Assembly: GCF_007004655.1 (NCBI RefSeq) | Contig: NZ_ML660093.1 | Location: 229,197 to 293,196, forward strand | Direction: 5' to 3' | Source of the DNA: Exilibacterium tricleocarpae | Lineage (GTDB): Bacteria; Pseudomonadota; Gammaproteobacteria; Pseudomonadales; Cellvibrionaceae | Length of the DNA: 64,000 nt | Shown: piece by piece, positions 9,326-17,761 of the stretch | Numbering within the stretch: the first letter of the stretch is position 1 | Layout of the letters: each line of letters begins with the position of its first letter | Program-made: the position numbers and the translations under genes | The notes under the pieces: model-generated | Database searches by the model: none | What the model was told of the DNA's origin: nothing | The model's input: the letters and a program-made list of their open reading frames with translations, nothing else

Positions 9326-10288
9326 ATGGCTAAAAAACCGTTTGCATCCTCCGCCGATCTCGGCGAAAAACAGGAAACGCTGGAAATACTCGGCGACGGT
9401 ATCTACGCACTGACCGCCGAAGGCGATCCCAACGTGGGCGCGATTGAAGGTGAGGATTTCATCGTGGCTTTTGAAGCCCGCGCCACCCCCCGGGCCGCCA
9501 ATGACTGGTTGGCGATGCTGCGCGAGCACACCGACAAACCGGTGAAATACCTGGTGCTGTCCCACTATCACGCGGTGCGGGTGCTGGGGGCGTCGGCATT
9601 CGAAGCAGAATCGATTATTACCCACGAAAAAACCCGGTTGTTGATCGAGGAGCGGGGCCTGCAGGACTGGGCCAGCGAGTATGGGCGCATGCCGCGACTG
9701 TTTCGCGAGCCGGATGGAATCCCCGGCCTGACCCACCCGGATATCGTCTTCAGCGATCGCCTGGAAATCCCGCTCGGCGGCAATCGCGGCGACCTGGTGC
9801 TGGCCTACTGCGGGCGCGGCCACACCGCCGGCGATATTATCGCCTGGTTGCCACAGCAGCAGGTGTTGTTTGCCGGCGACCTGGTGGAGGCGGCCGCGGC
9901 GCTCTACACCGGCGATGCCTTTCATTTCGACTGGTCCACGACGACGCTGGATCGGGTCAAGGCCTATAATGCGCAGGTGCTGGTCGGCGGTCGCGGCGCT
10001 GTGGTGCGCGGCGGTGAGGCGGTCAATGCTGCGATCGAACAGACCCGGGGCTTTCTCAAGGGCATGATTGAAAAGGTCGGCGCAGTGCACAAGCGGGGCG
10101 GCACATTAAAAGAAGCATTTGAGGCGACCCACGCGCACCTGGCACCCAAGTTCGGACAGTGGCCGATTTTCGAGCATTGTTTGCCGTTTGATGTGCAGCG
10201 ACTGTGGGATGAGTTTGACGGTATCGACTGGCCGCGTATCTGGACCGACGAGCGCGATCAGGCGGTGTGGGATCAGTTGCAGGACTGA
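9326..10288 (+). CDS. MBL-fold metallo-hydrolase of the homogentisate cluster
   Basis: A 320-residue cytosolic metallo-beta-lactamase-fold protein. The metal motif is HYHAVR (after KYLVLS) in place of the canonical HxHxDH, while the later GRGHTAGD and VLFAGDLVE motifs are intact. The metal site is therefore probably incomplete or different. It is followed by a MarR regulator and is divergent from the mhaA-like/hmgA operon, so a role in aromatic catabolism, perhaps thioester or lactone hydrolysis, is likely. The substrate is unknown. ATG 9326 is the first in-frame start and gives a full-length fold. Confidence 0.8.
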   Translation: MAKKPFASSADLGEKQETLEILGDGIYALTAEGDPNVGAIEGEDFIVAFEARATPRAANDWLAMLREHTDKPVKYLVLSHYHAVRVLGASAFEAESIITHEKTRLLIEERGLQDWASEYGRMPRLFREPDGIPGLTHPDIVFSDRLEIPLGGNRGDLVLAYCGRGHTAGDIIAWLPQQQVLFAGDLVEAAAALYTGDAFHFDWSTTTLDRVKAYNAQVLVGGRGAVVRGGEAVNAAIEQTRGFLKGMIEKVGAVHKRGGTLKEAFEATHAHLAPKFGQWPIFEHCLPFDVQRLWDEFDGIDWPRIWTDERDQAVWDQLQD

Positions 10289-10342
10289 GAAAGCTGCAGC
10301 GCAACCGGGTCTGTTGTAGCAGTAGATAGCGGAAACGGATTG

Positions 10343-10456
10343 TAGTGCTTTTGCAGATAAAGATTTTCACCTCAAAACGGGTTTTGGTGTCCTTAGCTGG
10401 CCCGGATCTGGACCTCAGTGCCACCTAAGTGAAAATGTTTTCCGGTCAAAGCACTG
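10343..10456. repeat. MITE-like palindromic element, copy D (internally deleted)
   Basis: A 114-bp element beginning TAGTGCTTTTGCAG and ending GGTCAAAGCACTG. The ends match the inverted ends of copies A, B and C, but the long central stem is reduced to CCCGGATCTGGACC-like remnants. It sits between the MBL-fold gene and the MarR gene, so any MarR promoter lies within or after it. Confidence 0.75.
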
Positions 10457-10507
10457 GCAACGGCTATAACAACCGGGCAGCCCCGATAGAGATTGAGCGC
10501 TTTTACT

Positions 10508-11011
10508 ATGACAGAAGATCGCCCCAAGTCGCTGTTACTCAATCACTTTATTCCTTATCGCATGGTAAACCTGGCCAAGCGTATCAGTGACTCCTGTGCC
10601 GGGATTTACCGGGACGATTTTGATATCACCATACCGGAATGGCGGATTCTGGCGCGCCTGGCCGAGCACGATGCCCAGAACTCGCGCTGTCTCGGCGAGG
10701 TGACTTTTATGGATAAGTCGAAGGTGTCGCGGGCGGTCAAGTTGCTCGATAACAAAGGTTATCTGGTCAAGCGCAAGGACAGAGATGATAACCGGGTGAC
10801 CTATTTATCGCTGTCGACAGCGGGGCGCCGGCTTTACCAGGCAATAGTGCCCAAAGCCCTGGAGTGGGAAAGCCGCCTTATCGGTGCTCTCGATATCAGT
10901 GAATACCGGGACTTGATGAGGATTCTGGAGAAACTGGAGCGGCAGTTGGGGGTGATGGACGGTGTGGAGCCGCAATCAGTTCCGGATAGAGATTCCGCTG
11001 CGGGTAGTTGA
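10508..11011 (+). CDS. MarR-family transcriptional regulator
   Basis: A 167-residue winged-helix repressor-type protein. The DNA-binding region LGEVTFMDKSKVSRAVKLLD is followed by the wing KRKDRDDNRVTYLSLS, a typical MarR arrangement. I use ATG 10508 (MTEDRPKSLLLNHFIPYRM); an upstream in-frame TTG at 10493 would add five residues. It probably responds to an aromatic ligand and controls the neighbouring homogentisate genes; the target operator was not identified. Its promoter region contains MITE-like copy D. Confidence 0.88.
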   Translation: MTEDRPKSLLLNHFIPYRMVNLAKRISDSCAGIYRDDFDITIPEWRILARLAEHDAQNSRCLGEVTFMDKSKVSRAVKLLDNKGYLVKRKDRDDNRVTYLSLSTAGRRLYQAIVPKALEWESRLIGALDISEYRDLMRILEKLERQLGVMDGVEPQSVPDRDSAAGS

Positions 11012-11665
11012 GCATTAGTGGCAGTCGCGTCGTCGCTCGCAATACGGAGCCGATGTCGCCTGCGGGCGGGTGCACAGCAAATGCGGTCTACACGTAGGTT
11101 ACCGGTGACGGCCGGGTGGGTTAGTGAGTAGCGCCAGGTGGTTTACCGGTTCAGGTATTTTGGATGTGCGGCCTGGTGGTGTGGCGTCTTCTTCAGATTA
11201 ACCGGCAATACCGATAAAGTCGTAGACGGGCCGCGCTTGGGGGCGCTGCTGCGGGGCCGATGGAGGGGGATTCGGTTGCGCCGCGTCCGAACGGTGCCGC
11301 TGCTTGTCGACCGGTTGGCGGCGGTTTGACACTGTCACTGGTCTGGGGTTGTGTGATGTTCCCCGCTGCACCATGGTGTGGCTCCTTACTGTCATCCTGT
11401 CACTATGCACCAGAGTGGCCCGACCTCTGGTCTGACCTATAGGCTATAACCTGTCGACTGGCTGATTTCTAAACAAGTATATAGGCGCTCGGCACAGGTG
11501 TAATCGAATCTTTAGCGCTATCGATATAACCGGATTTAGCAGTGGATCAATGCCCGTCGCCGGCGGTCACGGGGCTATTGCATGGTAAAAATACAAAAAT
11601 AGGGTTATAAAACGCTTGGTGTCCGCTGCGGATCGCCTCGAGGAGGGTTGAGGATAAATGTTGCG
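11012..11665. other. Intergenic stretch with no supportable gene
   Basis: About 650 bp between the MarR gene and the LapG-like gene. Short reading frames exist on both strands, but none has a ribosome-binding site, family resemblance or codon bias like its neighbours. The last 100 bp are A/T-richer and probably hold the promoter of the downstream gene. I see no repeat or clear hairpin. Confidence 0.5.
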
Positions 11666-12349
11666 ATGTTAGCCGTGCGGTATCTCAAAGCGGTGGTATT
11701 GCTGTTGTTACTGGGCCAGTTGCTCGGTCTGTCGGGGCGTTATGCCCTGGCCCAGTACCTGGAGCTCGATGAGCGCCTGCTCCAGCGTATCGAAGCAGAT
11801 TACGGCATCGAGGCCCGCGGTCGGGTAGCGGACTGGCAGACGCTGATGGTCGATACCAATGCCCGCCCGCAGTTGGCCGATGAGCAAAAAATGACGAGTG
11901 CCAACGATTTTTTCAATCGGGTGGCCTGGGTCAGCGATCTCGAGCACTGGGGGCTGGAGGATTACTGGGCAACACCGGTCGAGACCCTGGCCACCAACGG
12001 CGGTGATTGCGAAGATTTTTCCATCGGCAAGTATTTCACCCTCAAAGACACCGGCGTCGATAACGGCAAGCTGCGCATCACTTATGTCAAGGCGCTGAAT
12101 TACGACCAGGCGCATATGGTGCTCGCCTATTATCCCACCCCCGGCGGCGAGCCGCTGATTCTCGATAACATCAACAAGACCATACTGCCGGCCTCGCAGC
12201 GCACGGATCTGCTGCCGATCTACAGCTTCAATGGTGAAAGCCTGTGGCTGGCCCGCTCACGCGGCAACCAGTTGCGCAGCGACAGTATGACCAGCCTGCC
12301 GCAATGGCGTGAAGTAAATCGGCGCTTGCTGCGGGAACTCAGCCGCTGA
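11666..12349 (+). CDS. lapG: LapG-like periplasmic transglutaminase-fold cysteine protease
   Basis: A bacterial transglutaminase-like cysteine proteinase of 227 residues with an N-terminal signal segment (LKAVVLLLLLGQLLGLSGR). The catalytic Cys is in NGGDCEDFSIGKYF, whose acidic residues after Cys are also the calcium site in LapG; the His is in DQAHMVLAY and the Asp in PLILDNINK. From established knowledge, LapG cleaves the N terminus of a large surface adhesin to release biofilm cells and is held in check by LapD at high c-di-GMP. No lapD or adhesin gene is present here. The start is uncertain: ATG 11666, or TTG 11648 directly after AGGAGGG. Confidence 0.85.
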   Translation: MLAVRYLKAVVLLLLLGQLLGLSGRYALAQYLELDERLLQRIEADYGIEARGRVADWQTLMVDTNARPQLADEQKMTSANDFFNRVAWVSDLEHWGLEDYWATPVETLATNGGDCEDFSIGKYFTLKDTGVDNGKLRITYVKALNYDQAHMVLAYYPTPGGEPLILDNINKTILPASQRTDLLPIYSFNGESLWLARSRGNQLRSDSMTSLPQWREVNRRLLRELSR

Positions 12350-12414
12350 GCGGATTGGCAGTTTGAATTGGGTTATCGAAGCTTAGTAAGGGTGCCGGCA
12401 TCTAAATGACGCCG

Positions 12415-12443
12415 ATAAAAAAGGCTGCCGAAAGGCAGCCTTT
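12415..12443 (-). terminator. Rho-independent terminator of gltA
   Basis: The stem AGGCTGCC/GGCAGCCT with a short GAAA-type loop is followed, on the minus strand, by TTTTTT. It lies 20 bp past the gltA stop. The A-run on the other side lets it also act on the plus-strand lapG transcript. Confidence 0.85.
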
Positions 12444-12463
12444 GCGGTCCGGAATTAGCGGTA

Positions 12464-13753
12464 CTAGCGTTTGTCCAACGGCACGAAATCACGCTGGTCG
12501 TAGCCGGTGTACAACTGGCGCGGGCGGCCGATCTTGTAGGTTTCGCTGATCATTTCGCTCCAGTGGGCGATCCAGCCGACGGTGCGGCCGGTGGCGAAAA
12601 TCACGGTGAACATATCGGTGGGAATACCGATCGCTTTCATAATGATACCGGAGTAGAAATCCACGTTGGGGTAGAGCTTCTTCTCGACGAAGTAGGGGTC
12701 TTCCAACGCGATCTCCTCCAGGCGCTTGGCGATGGCCAGCAGCGGATCGTTTTCCAGGCCCAACTCGCGCAGCACCTCGTCGCAGGACTCTTTCATAACC
12801 TTGGCGCGGGGGTCAAAGTTTTTGTAGACCCGATGCCCGAAGCCCATCAGCCGGAAGGGGTCGCTCTTGTCTTTGGCCTTGGCCACGTACTTGTCGATAT
12901 TGGAAACATCGCCGATTTCGTCGAGCATTTTCAGCACCGCCTCGTTGGCGCCGCCGTGCGCCGGTCCCCAGAGTGCGGTGATACCCGAGGCGATACAGGC
13001 AAACGGGTTGGCGCCGGAGGAGCCGGCCAGGCGCACCGTCGAGGTGGAGGCATTTTGCTCGTGATCGGCGTGCAACAGGAAAATTTTGTCCATCGCCCGC
13101 GCCAGCACCGGATTGACCTCCGGATCGTCACAGGGTGTGCCGAACATCATATGCAGGAAATTCTCGGCGTAGCCGAGTTTATTGTTCGGATACATAAACG
13201 GCTGGCCGATATGGTGTTTGTAGCACATGGCCGCCAGGGTCGGCATCTTCGCGATCAGGCGGTGAGCGGAGATGCGGCGATGTTCTGGGTTGGTGATATC
13301 GATAGAGTCGTGGTAGAACGAAGACAGCGCGCCGACGGCGCCGCACATCATGGCCATGGGGTGGGCGTTGTAGTGAAAGCCGCGGAAAAAGCGCGCCATG
13401 GATTCCTGCACCATGGTGTGGTTGGTAATCATATCGACGAAGCTTTTCTTCTCCTCGGCATTGGGCAGCTCGCCGTTGAGCAGCAGGTAGCAGGTTTCCA
13501 GATAATCGGAGTGCTCCGCCAACTGGTCGATGGGATAGCCGCGGTGCAGCAGCACGCCGTTGGCGCCATCGATAAAGGTAATCTTGGATTCACACGCGGC
13601 GGTGGAGACAAAGCCCGGATCGTAAGTGAAGTAGCCTTTGCTGGTCAGCGCGCGCACGTCGATGACATCGGGTCCGGTTGAGCCGGAGTATACCGGCAGC
13701 TCAATCGACTCGGCTAAACCATCGACCTGTAGATGCGCTTTCTTATCAGTCAT
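12464..13753 (-). CDS. gltA: Citrate synthase
   Basis: A 429-residue type II (NADH-sensitive, hexameric) citrate synthase that condenses oxaloacetate and acetyl-CoA. The catalytic histidines are in GPAHGGANE and [14 protein letters not shown] and the catalytic aspartate is in NVDFYSGI. The long N-terminal beta domain ([12 protein letters not shown], with FTYDPGF next) is typical of Gram-negative enzymes. ATG 13753 is preceded by AGGAG at good spacing. It is divergent from the sdh-suc operon across a 585-bp region, the arrangement known from Pseudomonas. Confidence 0.97.
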   Translation of the reverse strand: MTDKKAHLQVDGLAESIELPVYSGSTGPDVIDVRALTSKGYFTYDPGFVSTAACESKITFIDGANGVLLHRGYPIDQLAEHSDYLETCYLLLNGELPNAEEKKSFVDMITNHTMVQESMARFFRGFHYNAHPMAMMCGAVGALSSFYHDSIDITNPEHRRISAHRLIAKMPTLAAMCYKHHIGQPFMYPNNKLGYAENFLHMMFGTPCDDPEVNPVLARAMDKIFLLHADHEQNASTSTVRLAGSSGANPFACIASGITALWGPAHGGANEAVLKMLDEIGDVSNIDKYVAKAKDKSDPFRLMGFGHRVYKNFDPRAKVMKESCDEVLRELGLENDPLLAIAKRLEEIALEDPYFVEKKLYPNVDFYSGIIMKAIGIPTDMFTVIFATGRTVGWIAHWSEMISETYKIGRPRQLYTGYDQRDFVPLDKR

Positions 13754-14338
13754 TTAGGGACTCCTGTGTTCACGGGCAATGTTCGCAAAAAGCAGTTATA
13801 AATCATACTGTTATGACAGTGTTTTCGAGCGGGAACCGACCTTTTCCACGGCGGTGCGCAGCCCTGCTACCGGCACCGGGGCGGGGGACAACTATAAGCG
13901 TACAGGTGGGATTGTCAAATAGTATCGGCTCGCGCTCCAGGCTAATTATAGTTAAGAAATAGCCACTCGCCGGTGTCTGCGCAACCGCGGTGCAATGGCG
14001 TGGAGAATCGTTAAGTGGTGATCCCGGGGGCGTGTGGCACCTGATTAATCCTGCCGTTTGAAGGCCCCGGATTTGCGCCCGCCACCGGCACCCGAACCAC
14101 CGTCTCTGTGATACCATGGGCATCCGTTAAGTGTCCGTTTTCATTTGTATTTTTACTATCGTGTCACTATAATCTCGCGCGATCTTGCGGGGGGGTAGTT
14201 GGCGCATATAGCTGCGACTGCCTATGCTAGACAGATGGCCCGGGCCTGCAACGCAGCAGAGCGGTCCCGCTGTCTCGAACCTGTTCTGCCGATCGGGCAC
14301 ATGCCCGTAGCGGCCGGATAAAAAGGTGTAATTAAACC
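13754..14338. promoter_or_regulatory. gltA-sdhC divergent control region
   Basis: 585 bp without a supportable gene. It holds a good plus-strand sigma-70-like promoter (listed separately) and, on the minus strand, a TATAAT-like box at 13950-13945 without a convincing -35. I see no clear catabolite operator or small-RNA signature. Confidence 0.55.
14145..14173 (+). promoter_or_regulatory. Probable sigma-70 promoter of the sdh-suc operon
   Basis: TTGTAT at 14145-14150 and a consensus TATAAT at 14168-14173 are separated by 17 bp. Transcription would begin near 14180, giving a leader of about 160 nt before the GTG start of sdhC. Confidence 0.65.
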
Positions 14339-14713
14339 GTGAACAACAAAAGACCTGTTAATCTGGACATATCCACCATTCATCTCCCCATCACCGCTTT
14401 TGTCTCCATTTTGCACCGCATCTCCGGCGTGATTCTGTTTGCCGCCGTGGCACTGCTGCTGTGGTTGCTGGATGCGAGTCTGGCCTCGGCGGAAAGCTTC
14501 GCCGCGCTGCAGGCGTTGCTGGGCGAGCCCTGGGCCCAGGCGGTGTTGTGGGCGACGCTGGCGGCACTGGCCTATCACGCTGTGGCGGGCGTGCGTCACC
14601 TGATTATGGATATAGGTATCGGCGAGAGCCTCGAGGGCGGACGCACCGGTGCCAAGCTGGTGATCTTCTTCGCGGTGATACTGATAGCCTTGGCGGGGGT
14701 ATGGGTATGGTAA
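14339..14713 (+). CDS. sdhC: Succinate dehydrogenase, cytochrome b556 subunit
   Basis: A 124-residue membrane anchor of respiratory complex II with three hydrophobic helices. The SILHRISGVILF stretch (quinone-site Ser and Arg) and AYHAVAGVRHLIMD (haem-ligand His) match SdhC. The start is GTG 14339, preceded by AAGGTG. First gene of sdhCDAB-sucAB-lpd-sucCD; its last codons overlap the sdhD start. Confidence 0.93.
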   Translation: MNNKRPVNLDISTIHLPITAFVSILHRISGVILFAAVALLLWLLDASLASAESFAALQALLGEPWAQAVLWATLAALAYHAVAGVRHLIMDIGIGESLEGGRTGAKLVIFFAVILIALAGVWVW

Positions 14714-15075
14714 CGGCAGTAACGAGTTTTGGGCGCAGCGGCCTCTACGATTGGCTGATTCAGCGGGTCAGTGCGGTGGTGATGACCGCTTATACGGTAT
14801 TTCTGGTGGTGTTCATTCTGCGCCAGCCGGAACTGACCTATGCCGACTGGCAGCAGTTGTACAGCCAACTGTGGATGCGGGTGTTCAGCCTGTTGACGCT
14901 GGTGTCACTGATAGCGCACGCCTGGATCGGTTTGTGGGCGGTGCTGACGGACTACCTGACGGCGCGCATGATGGGGGCGAAAGCCACGGGGCTGCGCATT
15001 GTGGCGCAGATGGTATTGGGCGTGATAGCGGTGACCTACGGTGTGTGGGGCATTGAAATCCTGTGGGGCCTGTAA
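14707..15075 (+). CDS. sdhD: Succinate dehydrogenase, hydrophobic membrane anchor subunit
   Basis: A 122-residue three-helix membrane anchor that pairs with SdhC to hold haem b and ubiquinone. The N-terminal SGLYDWLIQRVSAVVMTAY and central SLIAHAWIGLWAVLTDYL (haem His) are SdhD hallmarks. ATG 14707 gives MVTAVTSFGRSG and overlaps the end of sdhC by 7 bp; ATG 14701 is also possible. The overlap implies coupled translation. Confidence 0.92.
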   Translation: MVTAVTSFGRSGLYDWLIQRVSAVVMTAYTVFLVVFILRQPELTYADWQQLYSQLWMRVFSLLTLVSLIAHAWIGLWAVLTDYLTARMMGAKATGLRIVAQMVLGVIAVTYGVWGIEILWGL

Positions 15076-15087
15076 GGGGAACGAGTC

Positions 15088-16860
15088 ATGGCGACGATGC
15101 GAACGATATCATTTGACGGGATAGTGATCGGCGGCGGCGGCGCGGGTATGCGCGCGGCCCTGCAACTGGCCCAATCGGGTTACAAGACGGCGGTGATCAC
15201 CAAGGTGTTCCCGACCCGTTCACATACGGTGTCGGCACAGGGGGGCATCACCTGCGCTATCGCCAGTGCCGACCCCAACGACGACTGGCGCTGGCACATG
15301 TACGACACCGTCAAGGGTTCGGACTATATCGGCGACCAGGACGCCATCGAATACATGTGTTCGGTGGGGCCGGAGGCGGTGTTTGAACTGGAACATATGG
15401 GACTGCCGTTTTCGCGCACCGATAACGGCCGTATCTACCAGCGGCCGTTTGGCGGCCAGTCGAAAGACTTCGGCCGCGGTGGTCAGGCGGCGCGCACCTG
15501 TGCGGCTGCGGACCGCACCGGCCACGCGCTGCTGCACGCGCTCTACCAGGGCAACCTGAAAAACGATACCGTGTTTTTGAATGAATGGTTTGCGGTGGAT
15601 TTGGTCAAGAACCAGGACGGCGCGGTGGTCGGTGTGATCGCCATCAACCTGGAAGACGGCGAGACCGTCTTCGTAAAATCCAAGGCGACGGTATTTGCCA
15701 CCGGCGGTGCCGGTCGTATTTACGCCTCCACCACCAACGCCCATATCAACACCGGCGACGGCATCGGCATGTCGCTGCGGGCGGGCTTCCCGGTACAGGA
15801 CATAGAAATGTGGCAGTTCCATCCCACCGGCATCGCCGGCGCCGGGGTGTTGGTGACCGAGGGTTGCCGGGGTGAGGGCGGCTACCTTATCAACAAAGAC
15901 GGTGAGCGCTTTATGGAGCGCTATGCACCCAATGCCAAAGACCTGGCGGGGCGCGATGTGGTGGCCCGCTCGATGGTGCTGGAAATTCTGGAGGGGCGCG
16001 GCTGCGGTCCGGAAGCCGATCACGTCTACCTGAAGCTGGATCATCTGGGCGAAGAAACACTGAATGCGAAACTGCCGGGCATCCTCGAGTTGTCGCGCAC
16101 CTTTGCCCACGCCGACCCGGTGAAAGAGCCGATTCCGGTGGTGCCCACCTGCCACTATATGATGGGAGGTATCGCCACCAATGTAGACGGCCAGGCACTG
16201 ACCCTGGACGGCCACGGCAACGACCAGGTAATCGACGGCTTCTACGCCTGCGGCGAGGTGGCCTGTGTATCCGTCCACGGCGCCAACCGCCTGGGCGGCA
16301 ACTCGCTGCTCGACCTGGTGGTATTCGGGCGTGCCTCGGGGCTGTTTATCGAAAAGGCGCTGCGCGAGGGCATCGAACACCGCGACGCCACCGAGTCCGA
16401 TATCGAAGCGGCGCTGGCGCGCCTGCAGCGGGTCAACGACGCCAGCGGCGGCGAGTCGGCCTCAGCGCTGCGCAAAGAGTTGCAGACGATCATGCAAAAC
16501 CATTTCGGTGTTTTCCGCAAGGGCGAGTTTATGAAGACGGGCATCGAAAAGCTGGCCGAGCTGCGACCGCGGGTGGAGAATGTCACCCTGGCCGACAAGA
16601 CCAACGCCTTTAATACCGCGCGTATCGAGGCGCTGGAATTGCAAAACCTGTTTGAGGTAGCCGAGGCCACGGCGGTGGCCGCCGAGGCGCGCACGGAGTC
16701 GCGCGGCGCGCACGCGCGGGAAGATTTTCAGGAGCGCGACGACGACAACTGGCTGTGTCATTCGATGTACTTCCCGGAGGACAAACGGGTGGGTAAGCGC
16801 GGTGTCAATTTTGCACCGAAGACCATGGACGCGTTTGAGCCCAAAATCAGAACTTATTAA
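15088..16860 (+). CDS. sdhA: Succinate dehydrogenase flavoprotein subunit
   Basis: A 590-residue complex II subunit that oxidises succinate to fumarate. The N-terminal FAD-binding motif [15 protein letters not shown] is followed by [15 protein letters not shown], whose His carries covalent FAD. Substrate-site residues lie in [13 protein letters not shown] and in the stretch around [20 protein letters not shown]. The C-terminal domain ends at [14 protein letters not shown]. Its last codons are duplicated in the spacer before sdhB. Confidence 0.97.
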   Translation: MATMRTISFDGIVIGGGGAGMRAALQLAQSGYKTAVITKVFPTRSHTVSAQGGITCAIASADPNDDWRWHMYDTVKGSDYIGDQDAIEYMCSVGPEAVFELEHMGLPFSRTDNGRIYQRPFGGQSKDFGRGGQAARTCAAADRTGHALLHALYQGNLKNDTVFLNEWFAVDLVKNQDGAVVGVIAINLEDGETVFVKSKATVFATGGAGRIYASTTNAHINTGDGIGMSLRAGFPVQDIEMWQFHPTGIAGAGVLVTEGCRGEGGYLINKDGERFMERYAPNAKDLAGRDVVARSMVLEILEGRGCGPEADHVYLKLDHLGEETLNAKLPGILELSRTFAHADPVKEPIPVVPTCHYMMGGIATNVDGQALTLDGHGNDQVIDGFYACGEVACVSVHGANRLGGNSLLDLVVFGRASGLFIEKALREGIEHRDATESDIEAALARLQRVNDASGGESASALRKELQTIMQNHFGVFRKGEFMKTGIEKLAELRPRVENVTLADKTNAFNTARIEALELQNLFEVAEATAVAAEARTESRGAHAREDFQERDDDNWLCHSMYFPEDKRVGKRGVNFAPKTMDAFEPKIRTY

Positions 16861-16879
16861 GAGATCAGAACTTATTAAG
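16846..16879 (+). repeat. 18-bp tandem duplication across the sdhA stop
   Basis: The 16-mer ATCAGAACTTATTAAG, which encodes the last residues and stop of sdhA, occurs at 16846-16861 and again at 16864-16879. The duplication lengthens the sdhA-sdhB spacer without changing either protein. Confidence 0.9.
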
Positions 16880-16895
16880 CGGGAGGCGTATAGCC

Positions 16896-17600
16896 ATGTT
16901 GAAAGTTGAAGTGTACCGCTACAACCCGGAGACGGACCAGGCGCCCCACATGCAGAGCTACGAGGTCGACACCGGTGGCAAAGACCTGATGGTGTTGGAT
17001 GTGCTCGAGCTGCTGAAGGAGCAGGACCCGAGTCTCACCTACCGGCGTTCCTGCCGCGAGGGCGTGTGCGGTTCGGACGGTATGAACATCAACGGCAAGA
17101 ACGGACTGGCCTGTATCAAGCCGCTGTCGGAGTGCACGCGCAACAATACGCTGATTTTGCGGCCGCTGCCGGGGTTGCCGGTAATCCGTGATCTGGTGAT
17201 CGATATGGGCCAGTTCTACGACCAGTACAAGAAGGTAACGCCGTATCTGCAAAACGATACCCCGGCCCCGGCGATCGAGCGCCTGCAGTCGCCCGAGGAA
17301 CGCGCCAGGCTGGACGGTTTGTACGAGTGTATCCTTTGTGCCTGTTGTTCGACGAGTTGTCCGTCGTTCTGGTGGAACCCGGACAAATTTATCGGCCCGG
17401 CGGGCCTGTTGCAGGCCTATCGCTTTTTGGCTGACAGCCGCGATACGGCGACCGAAGAGCGATTGGCAAAGCTGGACGATCCGTTCAGTGTGTTCCGCTG
17501 CCACGGTATTCAGAATTGTGTATCGGTATGCCCGAAAGGGTTGAATCCGACCCGGGCGATCGGCCATATCCGCACGATGTTGCTGCAAAGTGCGACCTAA
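16896..17600 (+). CDS. sdhB: Succinate dehydrogenase iron-sulphur subunit
   Basis: A 234-residue electron-transfer subunit of complex II. The [2Fe-2S] cysteines lie in SCREGVCGSDGMNINGKNGL, the [4Fe-4S] set in CILCACCSTSCPSFWWN and the [3Fe-4S] set in CHGIQNCVSVCPKGLNPTRA. GGGAGG precedes ATG 16896. The length is standard. Followed after 161 bp by sucA in the same direction. Confidence 0.97.
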   Translation: MLKVEVYRYNPETDQAPHMQSYEVDTGGKDLMVLDVLELLKEQDPSLTYRRSCREGVCGSDGMNINGKNGLACIKPLSECTRNNTLILRPLPGLPVIRDLVIDMGQFYDQYKKVTPYLQNDTPAPAIERLQSPEERARLDGLYECILCACCSTSCPSFWWNPDKFIGPAGLLQAYRFLADSRDTATEERLAKLDDPFSVFRCHGIQNCVSVCPKGLNPTRAIGHIRTMLLQSAT

Positions 17601-17761
17601 AAAGCTTACAGCTCAATGCCGTGAAAGCTCGCTGCTCGCGGCTGCCGGCGCTGTAGATTGCCGGTCGTAAGCTGCCTCACCCTGTATTGGGCGGGTTAGC
17701 GTCGCGTTGTTACCAGTTTCGTGCGGTGAGCGATCACCTGTAAGCTAACCAAGAGGTTGAC

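Noticed and set aside
11138-11442. Several short frames between the MarR and lapG genes
   Set aside because: No start signal, codon bias or family match on either strand.
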